Assembly: GCF_900105355.1 (NCBI RefSeq)
Contig: NZ_FNSC01000001.1
Coordinates: 2,728,001-2,792,000, forward strand
Direction of reading: 5' to 3'
From: Pseudomonas anguilliseptica
Lineage (GTDB): Bacteria; Pseudomonadota; Gammaproteobacteria; Pseudomonadales; Pseudomonadaceae
DNA length: 64,000 bases
In this document: positions 37,878 through 45,825 of the stretch, piece by piece
How positions within the stretch are numbered: the first letter of the stretch is position 1
Layout: every line of letters starts with the position of its first letter
Program-made: the position numbers and the translations under genes
The notes under the pieces: generated by a model
What the model was told of the DNA's origin: nothing
What the model saw: only the letters and a program-made list of their open reading frames with translations
Databases searched by the model: none

Positions 37878-38618
37878 TTACTGGCGACGCTGCCAGATCA
37901 GCTTGCCGGTATTGCTCTCAGTGACCAGGTACTGGTCACTGAAGCGATAGTAGGCAGCGGGCTGATAGTCACTGCGGCCTTGCCTCTGCACTTCCAACAG
38001 GCCGTTGTTACTCTGCCAACGGCCGCTGTATTGCAGCTCGCCAGGGCTGTCGTAGTTCCAGTCGGCGCCACCTGCCACGCTGCGTGTCCATTGTGAAACG
38101 CTGCCGTCGCCCTGCAGTTGCAGAATCATCTGAGTGGTCATAGAGGCGAAATTGGCGCCGCCGCTGTTGATGATCTTCTCGTGTACCCAAGTGCCGATCA
38201 GTGCCGGATCGCGTGTGGCGCTGCTGCTTGGGTTGCTTGCTTGAGCGGCTACTGCACTCAAGTTCTGCCGGTGGAACAGCGCCTTGCGTTCCAGGGTTGC
38301 CCCAGTCGTCGGGTTGCGTGCGGCAATATGAGCGTTAAGCATGCCATTGGCGTAAGTGGCATTCATATTGGCAATCAGCTGCCCGGACTGCGCTTCGCTG
38401 ATCTGCGCGCTGAGCAACTGGCCGTCAAAGCTGCCGCTGATCTGCAGGCGCAACCTGCCACCTTCCACATACTCCCCCGTGACCTGTTTGCCCTGGCTGC
38501 GCAGGTGCATTTCGGCTGGCTGGCCATCCAGCGTGGTCAGGTAATGGCCATCCAGGCGATCTGCCAGCAGAAAACTGGGTAACAGACAGAGCACAAGGGT
38601 GAGCAGGGCGCGCGGCAT
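37878..38618 (-). CDS. Exported protein of unknown function
   Basis: 246 residues with a signal peptide (PRALLTLVLCLLPSFLLA). The mature N-terminal half, RLDGHYLTTLDGQPAEMHLRSQGKQVTGEYVEGG..., looks like a small lipocalin- or LolA-like beta sheet; a low-complexity linker AAQASNPSSSATRDPA follows; the C-terminal half (WVHEKIINSGGANFASMTTQMILQLQGDGSVSQW...) is similar in kind, with repeated Gly and Trp. This could be a two-domain beta protein in which both halves are related, but I cannot assign a family. It is convergent with the cobalt permease gene, with 4 bases between stops. Confidence 0.75.
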   Translation of the reverse strand: MPRALLTLVLCLLPSFLLADRLDGHYLTTLDGQPAEMHLRSQGKQVTGEYVEGGRLRLQISGSFDGQLLSAQISEAQSGQLIANMNATYANGMLNAHIAARNPTTGATLERKALFHRQNLSAVAAQASNPSSSATRDPALIGTWVHEKIINSGGANFASMTTQMILQLQGDGSVSQWTRSVAGGADWNYDSPGELQYSGRWQSNNGLLEVQRQGRSDYQPAAYYRFSDQYLVTESNTGKLIWQRRQ

Positions 38619-38726
38619 GAGCGTTCCTTAGGCAATTGGCCGACAGAAGATTAGCAACGGATGCTTGGCCTGGGGGCCGCCCCGCACTTGCAGACTGCGA
38701 CGCAGCTTGAAAATAGGAGCGTTGCC

Positions 38727-39053
38727 ATGACCCGTGAACAAGCCTTCTGGCAGGAATACCAACTGGCCCGCGCCCTGCGCGGCACTGATCCTGCTGCCGA
38801 GCTGCGCCATCTGGAGCGGGCGCATATTCTCGGTCAGCGCTATTTCAGCGAACACCTGCGCAGCCATCTATGGATGTTCGCTTGGGCCTGGCGCCAGCGA
38901 GACTGGTCCGAGGGGCTGGCACAACTGCTGCGCATCCCCGGTAGCCTGGGGTCGCTGCTGGGGTTTTATCCCCTAGGTAATCCGGGTGCCCGGCGCGTCG
39001 GCCCGCTGACCCCACAGGCTGTGCCCGAGGATCTCAAGACGTTGCTCAAGTAG
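38727..39053 (+). CDS. DUF3703 family protein
   Basis: 108 residues starting at the ATG after a GGAGCG ribosome site. The sequence MTREQAFWQEYQLARALRGTDPAAELRHLERAHILGQRYFSEHLRSHLWMFAWAWRQRDW (in pieces) has the helical HLERAHILGQ motif of DUF3703. The C-terminal PLGNPGARRVGPLTPQAVPEDLKTLL is conserved in the family. It is small, cytosolic and all-helical. Family members are often near metal or stress genes, but the function is not known. A longer upstream frame (from 38661) is rejected because it lacks similarity and has no ribosome site. Confidence 0.85.
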   Translation: MTREQAFWQEYQLARALRGTDPAAELRHLERAHILGQRYFSEHLRSHLWMFAWAWRQRDWSEGLAQLLRIPGSLGSLLGFYPLGNPGARRVGPLTPQAVPEDLKTLLK

Positions 39054-39136
39054 CCTGCGCGGATAACGTCGCGCTATCACAAGCGCGGCGGATCAGGGCA
39101 AGATAGAGCCATTCCGATCAGCCAGGAAGGTGCCTT

Positions 39137-40609
39137 GTGAACCCTTGTTCCGATGATTTTATTGTCGCCAACACCGCTGAAGAAGCGGTGGATCGTCTGG
39201 CCGCCCTGCACCTGCAGGCGACCACGGGCTTGAGTCAGGCGCTCAAGCGCTATCTCAAGGAACGTATCAAGCCGGATGCCGAGGAGCAGTCGCGTTTTCG
39301 CTACCCGGAGCTGCGCCTGATCTACCTGTGCCAGGGCGAGGTGCCAACCACCGTGCGCGCCTATGCCAAGGTGCAGGTGCCCGGCACTTACAGCGTCACC
39401 GTGACCCACCCGGCGGCGTTTCGCAAATACCTGCTGGAGCAGCTGCGCCCGTTGATGAACGACTTCACCGTGCGCGTGGAAGTGGGTATCAGCCAGCAGA
39501 ACATTCCTTATCCGTACGTGGTCGAGCAGGGCGATGAGCTGGCTGGCTCCGGGGTCACTGCCGCCGAATTGGCGCGGGTGTTCCCCAGCACTGACCTGTC
39601 CGCCGCCACCGACGGCACCGCCGATGGCCTGTACGACTGGGAAAACACCGACCCACTGCCGCTGGCGCTGTTCGATGCGGCGCGGGTGGATTTCTCCCTG
39701 CGCCGCCTGGTGCACTACACCGGCAGCGACTGGCGGCATGTGCAGTCGTGGATTCTGCTGACCAACTACCACCGCTACGTCGACCAATTTATTCGCCATG
39801 GTCTGGACATGCTGGTGGGTGAGTCGCGCTTCACCCGCATGGTGCTGCCGGGCAACGTGGTGATCGAGCGCGGCATGGCCGAAGGCGAGATGCAGGCGAT
39901 TATCGAGAACGTCATCTGGCACCGCTACCAGATGCCGGCCTATCACCTGCAGGCCGACGACGGCCATGGCATCACCCTGGTGAATATCGGCGTCGGCCCA
40001 TCCAACGCCAAGAACATCACCGACCACCTGGCGGTGCTGCGCCCGCATTGCTGGCTGATGATCGGCCACTGCGGCGGCCTGCGTCAGTCGCAGACCATCG
40101 GCGACTACGTGCTGGCCCACGCTTACATGCGCCGTGACGGCATTCTCGACCGTGTGCTGCCGCCGCATATTCCGCTGCCGGCCCTGGCCGAGGTGCAGCA
40201 GGCGTTGCAGGAGGCGGCCAAGCTGGTGACCGGTGAAGAGGGCGATGAGCTGAAGAAGCGCCTGCGTACCGGCACCGTGCTGACCTACGACGACCGCAAC
40301 TGGGAACTGCGCTGGGCCCAGGAGCGACCGCTGATCAACCTGTCGCGCGCCGTGGCGGTGGATATGGAAAGCGGCACCATCGCCGCCCAAGGTTATCGTC
40401 TGCGGGTGCCTTACGGCACGCTGCTGTGCGTCTCGGACAAACCGCTGCACAGCGAGATCAAACTGCCGGGCGCGGCCGGTGCCTTCTACGAACGCGCCGT
40501 CACCCAGCACCTGCATATCGGCATCACCGCGCTGGAACTGATGCGCAACCAGCTCAACTCGTTGCACTCACGCAAGCTGCGCAGTTTCGACGAGCCGCCG
40601 TTCCGGTAG
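39137..40609 (+). CDS. amn: AMP nucleosidase
   Basis: 490 residues from a GTG start with AGGAAGG before it. N-terminal AMN domain (about 1-150) and a C-terminal phosphorylase/nucleosidase fold with ITLVNIGVGPSNAKNITDHL, CWLMIGHCGGLRQSQTIGDYVLAHAY, and AVAVDMESGTIAAQGYRLRVPYGTLLCVSDKPLHSEIK holding the base-binding acidic site. It splits AMP into adenine and ribose 5-phosphate in the cytosol, controlling the adenylate pool. Its TAG stop (40607-40609) is formed inside the arm of the inverted repeat at 40606-40690. The thiD-ladS-TetR-AcdH-thioesterase-amn order is as remembered for P. aeruginosa. Confidence 0.95.
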   Translation: MNPCSDDFIVANTAEEAVDRLAALHLQATTGLSQALKRYLKERIKPDAEEQSRFRYPELRLIYLCQGEVPTTVRAYAKVQVPGTYSVTVTHPAAFRKYLLEQLRPLMNDFTVRVEVGISQQNIPYPYVVEQGDELAGSGVTAAELARVFPSTDLSAATDGTADGLYDWENTDPLPLALFDAARVDFSLRRLVHYTGSDWRHVQSWILLTNYHRYVDQFIRHGLDMLVGESRFTRMVLPGNVVIERGMAEGEMQAIIENVIWHRYQMPAYHLQADDGHGITLVNIGVGPSNAKNITDHLAVLRPHCWLMIGHCGGLRQSQTIGDYVLAHAYMRRDGILDRVLPPHIPLPALAEVQQALQEAAKLVTGEEGDELKKRLRTGTVLTYDDRNWELRWAQERPLINLSRAVAVDMESGTIAAQGYRLRVPYGTLLCVSDKPLHSEIKLPGAAGAFYERAVTQHLHIGITALELMRNQLNSLHSRKLRSFDEPPFR

Positions 40610-40690
40610 GTTGGGTTGAGGCGCGTAGCGTCGAAGCCCAACAGCTAGTGAGCGTTTCCTGTTGGGCTTCGCAGGCTCAACCCAACCTAC
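40606..40690. repeat. Nested palindrome between amn and the LysR gene, holding both stop codons
   Basis: GTAGGTTGGGTTGAG (40606-40620) and CTCAACCCAACCTAC (40676-40690) are perfect 15-base outer arms. CGAAGCCCAACAG (40632-40644) and CTGTTGGGCTTCG (40659-40671) are perfect 13-base inner arms. The left arm supplies the amn TAG stop and the right arm supplies the TAG stop of the convergent LysR gene on the minus strand. It probably acts as a bidirectional transcription end. A half copy, GTAGGTTGGCGTAGAGC, is at 55756-55784. Confidence 0.88.
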
Positions 40691-40941
40691 GCTTTGCTTG
40701 CTGCGCTGCCGTTCAGGGCGTTTTCCAGCCAAGCGCAAAAGCTGCGTGTTAGCGGGTCGTTTTCGCTGTCGCGGTGCACCAACCAGGCCCAGTTGGGGCC
40801 ACGCACTGTCTGTTCCGCCAGCGGTTGCAGTAGGCCGCTACGCCGAGCCTGGTTAGCCGTAAGCGCTCCATAAACCTCATCTACAAATGATCCGCAGGCC
40901 AGCCAATGCTGAGCTCCAATTTCTTTCTGGAGCCAGCCGTC

Positions 40942-41301
40942 ATGATGCGCCCCGACGCCAAAGTCGAAAAAGTCTATCTATACCCCAAGCCGGTGGATTT
41001 CCGAAAATCCATCGATGGCCTGGCCGCCCTGGTCGAGCTGGATATCAAGGTGGCGGTGTTCGACCCGGTGCTGTTCGTCTTCCTCAACCGCGCGCGCAGC
41101 CGGGTGAAGATTTTGTATTGGGAGCGCAACGGCTTTTGCCTGTGGCTCAAGCGATTGGAGGCTGAACGCTTCAAGTCGCATCCGGAACCTGGCGAAGATG
41201 CGATCGTGCTGACGGCCCAGGAGTTGAACTGGTTGTTGGACGGTATCGACCTGTGGCGCAACCGGCCGCACCAGGTTTTGACCCCTAGGTTCGTCACCTG
41301 A
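40942..41301 (+). CDS. tnpB: IS66 TnpB accessory transposition protein
   Basis: 119 residues from the second of two usable starts, MRPDAKVEKVYLYPKPVDFRKSIDGLAALVELDI (pieces), with the conserved core LYWERNGFCLWLKRLEAERF and NWLLDGIDLWRNRPHQ. This is the small IS66 Orf2 (PF05717 type). It is needed with TnpC in most IS66 elements but its biochemical role is not defined. It is followed 18 bases later by tnpC. Starts upstream at 40906 add 12 residues of no similarity. Confidence 0.93.
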   Translation: MMRPDAKVEKVYLYPKPVDFRKSIDGLAALVELDIKVAVFDPVLFVFLNRARSRVKILYWERNGFCLWLKRLEAERFKSHPEPGEDAIVLTAQELNWLLDGIDLWRNRPHQVLTPRFVT

Positions 41302-41319
41302 GCCGGTATAATCCACGGC

Positions 41320-42876
41320 ATGATTTCTGTGCCCGAAACCCTTCCTGATGACCCCGCCGCGCTCAAGCAATTGCTCGCTGAGGTGTTGTCGTCGGCGCAG
41401 GAATTGGCCAAGGACAAGGATGGGCAGATCGAGCGCCTGCGCGAACAAAACGCGCTGTTGATCCAGCGCCTGTTCGGCCGTAAATCCGAGCAGAGCAGCG
41501 ACCCGGATTCACCGCAGCTAGAGATGTTCAACGAAGCGGAAAGCCTGGCCGAAGCGGCGGCTGAAGCTCCGGCCGCTGAGGTCGAGGAAGAAGTCGTTGC
41601 GCCGACCAAGCGCCGCGGCAAGCGCAAGCCGTTACCGGCCGAACTACCGCGTGTCGAGGTCATCCACGAACTGCCCGAACACGAACTGACCTGCGAATGC
41701 GGTTGCCGCAAGCAGGCCATCGGCGAAGAAACCAGCGAGCAGCTGGAAATCATCCCGATGCAGGTTCAGGTGATCCGCCACATTCGCAAGACCTATGCCT
41801 GCAAGGCCTGCGAAAGCGCGCCGGTCACCGCTGACAAACCGGCCCAACTGATCGAGAAAAGGCTGGCCAGCCCGAGCGTGCTGGCGATGCTGCTGACCAG
41901 CAAATACGCCGACGGCATCCCACTGTATCGCTTCGAAAAGATGCTCAGTCGCCATGGCATCGACATCCCCCGGCAGACCCTGGCGCGCTGGGTGATCCAG
42001 TGCGGCGAACTGCTACAACCGTTGCTCAACCTGATGCGCGACAGGCTGCTGGACAGTCCGGTGATCCACTGCGATGAAACCCGCGTGCAGGTGCTCAAGG
42101 AGCCTGGGCGCGATCCGAGCAGCCACTCCTGGATGTGGGTGCAGACCGGTGGCCCGCCTGGCAAACCGGTGATCCTCTTCGACTACACAACCAGCCGCGC
42201 GCAGGAGGTGCCGCTGCGCCTGCTCGACGGTTATCGCGGCTACCTGATGACCGACGATTACGCCGGCTACAACGCCGTGGCCGCACAACAAGGTGTTGAA
42301 CGCCTGGCCTGCTGGGCGCATGCGCGGCGCAAGTTCGTCGAAGCGCAAAAGGTGCAACCGAAGGGCAAAACCGGGCGTGCCGACATCGCGTTGGGGATGA
42401 TCAACAAGCTCTACGGCATCGAGCGCGAACTTAAGGATGCCAGCGATGAACAGCGCTACCGGGGCCGCCAGCAGCACAGCCTACCGCTCCTCGATCAGCT
42501 CAAGACCTGGCTGGAGAAAACCCAGCCGCAGGTCACGGCGCAGAATGCCCTGGGCAAAGCAGTGAACTACCTGGCGAGCAACTGGAGCCGACTCGAACGC
42601 TACATCGAGGCTGGCCACCTGCCGATCGATAACAACGCTGCCGAGCGCGCGATCCGGCCCTTCGTCATAGGTCGCAAGAACTGGCTGTTCAGCGACACGC
42701 CGAAAGGCGCGACCGCCAGCGCCCAACTCTACAGCCTGGTGGAAACCGCCAAGACCAATGGCCAGGAGCCCTACGCCTGGTTGCGCCATGTCCTCGAACG
42801 CCTGCCGCTGGCCAACAGCGTTGAAGCCTACGAAGCGCTGCTGCCTTGGAACTGCCAACCAACGACGCCACTGTAA
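41320..42876 (+). CDS. tnpC: IS66 transposase TnpC
   Basis: 518 residues. It starts with a coiled leucine-rich segment ([38 protein letters not shown]), then a Cys zinc motif ([10 protein letters not shown] and CKACE), then the catalytic domain. The D-D-E residues are likely in [22 protein letters not shown] and [18 protein letters not shown]. The frame is intact and the stop lies at 42874-42876, just before the inner right end. The element could still be active, although a second set of its 3' end follows. Confidence 0.94.
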   Translation: MISVPETLPDDPAALKQLLAEVLSSAQELAKDKDGQIERLREQNALLIQRLFGRKSEQSSDPDSPQLEMFNEAESLAEAAAEAPAAEVEEEVVAPTKRRGKRKPLPAELPRVEVIHELPEHELTCECGCRKQAIGEETSEQLEIIPMQVQVIRHIRKTYACKACESAPVTADKPAQLIEKRLASPSVLAMLLTSKYADGIPLYRFEKMLSRHGIDIPRQTLARWVIQCGELLQPLLNLMRDRLLDSPVIHCDETRVQVLKEPGRDPSSHSWMWVQTGGPPGKPVILFDYTTSRAQEVPLRLLDGYRGYLMTDDYAGYNAVAAQQGVERLACWAHARRKFVEAQKVQPKGKTGRADIALGMINKLYGIERELKDASDEQRYRGRQQHSLPLLDQLKTWLEKTQPQVTAQNALGKAVNYLASNWSRLERYIEAGHLPIDNNAAERAIRPFVIGRKNWLFSDTPKGATASAQLYSLVETAKTNGQEPYAWLRHVLERLPLANSVEAYEALLPWNCQPTTPL

Positions 42877-42922
42877 AACGCAAAACCTCTCCAGAGGGAG
42901 GTGGGGTCTATGGAGCGCTTAC

Positions 42923-43748
42923 GGACAGTCCGGTGATCCACTGCGATGAAACCCGCGTGCAGGTGCTAAAGGAGCCTGGGCGCGATCCGAGCAGCCACTC
43001 CTGGATGTGGGTGCAGACCGGTGGCCCGCCTGGCAAACCGGTGATCCTCTTCGACTACACAACCAGCCGCGCGCAGGAGGTGCCGCTGCGCCTGCTCGAC
43101 GGTTATCGCGGCTACCTGATGACCGTCGATTACGCCGGCTACAACGCCGTGGCCGCACAACAAGGTGTTGAACGCCTGGCCTGCTGGGCGCATGCGCGGC
43201 GCAAGTTCGTCGAAGCGCAAAAGGTGCAACCGAAGGGCAAAACCGGGCGTGCCGACATCGCGTTGGGGATGATCAACAAGCTCTACGGCATCGAGCGCGA
43301 ACTTAAGGATGCCAGCGATGAACAGCGCTACCGGGGCCGCCAGCAGCACAGCCTACCGCTCCTCGATCAGCTCAAGACCTGGCTGGAGAAAACCCAGCCG
43401 CAGGTCACGGCGCAGAATGCCCTGGGCAAAGCAGTGAACTACCTGGCGAGCAACTGGAGCCGACTCGAACGCTACATCGAGGCTGGCCACCTGCCGATCG
43501 ATAACAACGCTGCCGAGCGCGCGATCCGGCCCTTCGTCATAGGTCGCAAGAACTGGCTGTTCAGCGACACGCCGAAAGGCGCGACCGCCAGCGCCCAACT
43601 CTACAGCCTGGTGGAAACCGCCAAGACCAATGGCCAGGAGCCCTACGCCTGGCTGCGCCATGTCCTCGAACGCCTGCCGCTGGCCAACAGCGTTGAAGCC
43701 TACGAAGCGCTGCTGCCTTGGAGCTGCCAACCAACGACGCCACTGTAA
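42923..43748 (+). pseudogene. Second, truncated copy of the TnpC catalytic half
   Basis: The duplicate repeats the TnpC sequence from [13 protein letters not shown] to the end (272 residues) but lacks the N-terminal third, so it is not a complete transposase. The second catalytic Asp differs: TDDYAGY in the first copy reads TVDYAGY here, so even if expressed the fragment should not catalyse. A TTG at 42846 could start a frame through the inner right end into this part (300 residues), but it has no clear ribosome site. Other visible differences include WLRHV codon changes and a Trp-Ser for Trp-Asn near the end. Confidence 0.85.
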
Positions 43749-44587
43749 AACGCAAAACCTCTCCAGAGGGAGGTGGGGTCTATGGAGCGCTTACGGTTAG
43801 CCAGCAATTGGCTGACCAGGGCAATGCCCAGGCCCTGGCTGGCGGCATCCAGCAGCAGGCCTGGGTCGGAGAAGTTAAGTCCGTTGCTCTGCTGGCCTAC
43901 ATCCTGCCCGCCTTGTACTGCCCAGTGGCTCCAATCCATCTCCCGTTCGCCATGCAGGGTGCAGCGCTCGTCTGGTTGTTGTGCCAGCAGGCTGGGGTGG
44001 GCTGCTGGATAGAGGCGGTCTTCCAGCAGCACGCGAAAGCTGCACTCGGCCTGGGCGGTGAGGTCGTCACGCACGGCAATGTCGATGGTCTGAGTGGCCA
44101 TGTCCGGCACCTCATCGCTGGTGAACAGCCACAGGTCGATTGCCGGGTGCAGGCGATGAAATTCGCCCAGGCGCGGCACCAGCCAGTGGCGAGCGAAGGC
44201 TGGCGTGGTGTTGACCACCAGTTGGTTGGGCTTGCGGTACTGCTCCAGACGGCGGATACCGACCGCGAGTTGCTGTAGCAGTGACTGGGTGGTGCTGAGC
44301 AGGTCATGTCCGGCATCGGTGAGCGCCACACTGCGCCCGCTCCTGAAAAACAGCGGCTGTTCGAGAAAGCTTTCCAGGCTGCGAATCTGTTGGCTGATCG
44401 CCGATTGGGTGAGGTGCAGTTCCTCGGCGGCTTTGTGGAAACTGCCCAGGCGGGCGGCGGCTTCGAAGCCGCGCAGGGCGTTCAGTGGGGGGCAGTGCTT
44501 GAGCATGATTGATAAGTCCTGCTAATCAGATATGTGCAAAATCTATCGTTAGTCACAGCATTTTTACAGGCCTAGTGGCCTGTCTGG

Positions 44588-45679
44588 TTAATCCAATAAC
44601 TCATTCCGAATTACAGCCAGCTTTGCTCGATGCACGGAGCTGATAATCGACTCAGCCGTTTTGCTCCAGCGGAACGGCTTAGCCGAATGTTCGTTATGAG
44701 CCTCAATGAAGCGACGTATCGCCGCTCTCAGGTCAGCCACGCTGCTGAAGGCATCACGATAAAGCGCCCGTCTTTCCAGTTGCGCAAACCAGCCCTCCAC
44801 GGCGTTCAGCCACGAGGCGCTGGTCGGTGTGAAGTGCAGCTTGAAACGGGGATGCTTCTCCAGCCATTCCCTGACGGCAGCGGTCTTGTGAGTCGAGCTG
44901 TTGTCCAGAATTACATGCAGGTCCAGCTCGACGGGGGTGCTGCGGTCGATCTGTCGAAGGAACTCCAAAAACTCCTTGGCCCTGTGCCGCTGGGTGATAC
45001 GGCCGATGACCTTACCCGTCAGGATGTCAAAGGCTGCGTACAGACTGGCCGTACCGTGGCGCTTATAGTCATGCGTCCGCCGCTCAATCTGCCCGGGCTT
45101 GAGCGGCAGCATGGGCTGTGTGCGGTCCAGCGCCTGGATCTGTGTTTTTTCGTCAACAGATAGCACCAGGGCGTTGTCGGGCGGATTCAAATAGAGCCCG
45201 ACGACATCGACCACTTTGTCTGCAAAGTGCGGGTCGTTACTGATCTTGAAGGTTTTCAACCGGTGCGGCTTGAGGTCGGCAGCAGCCCACACCTGTGCGA
45301 CCTGCCAGATGCTGACCCCAGCGTACTTGGCCATCAACCGTAGGCTCCAGTGGGTAGCTTCGCGCGGGACTCGCTGGGTCGTCAGCGTCAGGATTTCCTT
45401 GATCTTCGCTTCGTTGAGCTTGCGAGGCGCTCCACTGCGCCGCAGGTCACTCAGCCCCTCCAGACCGGTCTCCTGGTAGCGTTTACGCCATTTGAAGACC
45501 ACTGGCGCAGAGACTTGCAGCTGCTCGCTGATCTCCTTGGGCGTGAGACCGTTGGCCAGCAGCAACAGAATTCTGGCCCGCTGGCCGATGCTCTGAGGCA
45601 GCGATCCCATGCGTAACCAGCCTTGCAGCATGTCGGCATCACTGGGACTCAAGAAGAATGGGGCTGCTGGCCGGGCCAT
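44588..45679 (-). CDS. IS630-family transposase
   Basis: 363 residues from ATG 45679 (MARPAAPFFLSPSDADM); a TTG at 45691 adds four more. A N-terminal helix-turn-helix (RARILLLLANGLTPKEISEQLQVSAPVVFKWRKRYQ, in pieces) is followed by LRRSGAPRKLNEAKI, and the DDE domain has LSVDEKTQIQALDR (Asp), LHVILDNSSTHKTAAV (Asp) and FTPTSASWLNAVEGWFAQLE (Glu), as in IS630/Tc1-like enzymes. The stop codon is made at the very end of the element: TAA partly from the target TA and the next host base. The frame is complete and the IS may be active. Confidence 0.94.
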   Translation of the reverse strand: MARPAAPFFLSPSDADMLQGWLRMGSLPQSIGQRARILLLLANGLTPKEISEQLQVSAPVVFKWRKRYQETGLEGLSDLRRSGAPRKLNEAKIKEILTLTTQRVPREATHWSLRLMAKYAGVSIWQVAQVWAAADLKPHRLKTFKISNDPHFADKVVDVVGLYLNPPDNALVLSVDEKTQIQALDRTQPMLPLKPGQIERRTHDYKRHGTASLYAAFDILTGKVIGRITQRHRAKEFLEFLRQIDRSTPVELDLHVILDNSSTHKTAAVREWLEKHPRFKLHFTPTSASWLNAVEGWFAQLERRALYRDAFSSVADLRAAIRRFIEAHNEHSAKPFRWSKTAESIISSVHRAKLAVIRNELLD

Positions 45680-45737
45680 ATGGGAGCTCAATTCATGACG
45701 ATAGAGCGCGCAGTATACTGGCTCGGCATTGGATTAA
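44588..45737 (-). mobile_element. IS630-family insertion sequence
   Basis: The two ends share the inverted TTAATCCAAT: at 44588 reading right, and at 45737 reading left (the + strand shows ATTGGATTAA). IS630 elements insert at TA, which is duplicated; the two-base target lies within TTAA on each side, so the exact edge is uncertain by two bases. The element is in the 5' region of the LysR gene and of aguA and contains one transposase. Confidence 0.85.
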
Positions 45738-45825
45738 CGAATTTTACAGACAGCTCACTAGCATGCAAGTCATCACCGCATTCGCGGTTTTCAGTGATAA
45801 CAAAGACTTAACTGAAGGCACTTGT

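Larger units (their letters stand above)
40859..43794 (+). mobile_element. IS66-family element with an 872-bp tandem duplication of its 3' end (2936 bp, TSD GGTTAGCC)
   Basis: The ends are GTAAGCGCTCCATAAACC at the left and, read inward, GTAAGCGCTCCATAGACC at the right, the GTAAGCG type of IS66 elements. An 8-base direct repeat GGTTAGCC flanks the whole. The segment 42051-42922, which ends in the first right end (TCTATGGAGCGCTTAC), is repeated at 42923-43794, which ends in the outer right end. At least four substitutions separate the two copies. Only tnpB and tnpC are present; no tnpA-like gene is in the first 83 bases. Confidence 0.92.
40687..44506 (-). pseudogene. LysR-family (GcvA-like) regulator, interrupted by IS66 (parts 43795-44506 and 40687-40858)
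   Basis: The N-terminal part from ATG 44506 begins LNALRGFEAAARLGSFHKAAEELHLTQSAISQQIRSLE (split at the helix turn), a standard LysR winged helix, followed by an effector domain. The frame is broken at GGTTAGCC, the 8-base target duplication of the IS66 element (40851-40858 and 43795-43802). Joining the parts and keeping one target copy gives 876 bases, exactly 291 residues, continuing QLLANQARRSGLLQPLAEQTV and PNWAWLVHRDSEN to the stop at 40687-40689. Reading through instead adds 31 IS-encoded residues and stops at 43700. The gene may once have regulated the agmatine genes to its right. Confidence 0.92.

Noticed and set aside
42846..43748. A 300-residue TTG-started frame crossing the inner right end of the IS66 element
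   Set aside because: The start lies out of frame within the tnpC tail and has no ribosome site; treated as the truncated duplicate only.
43700..44506. A 268-residue LysR protein ending at 43700
   Set aside because: The last 31 residues are encoded by the IS66 end; the true C-terminus is at 40687-40858.
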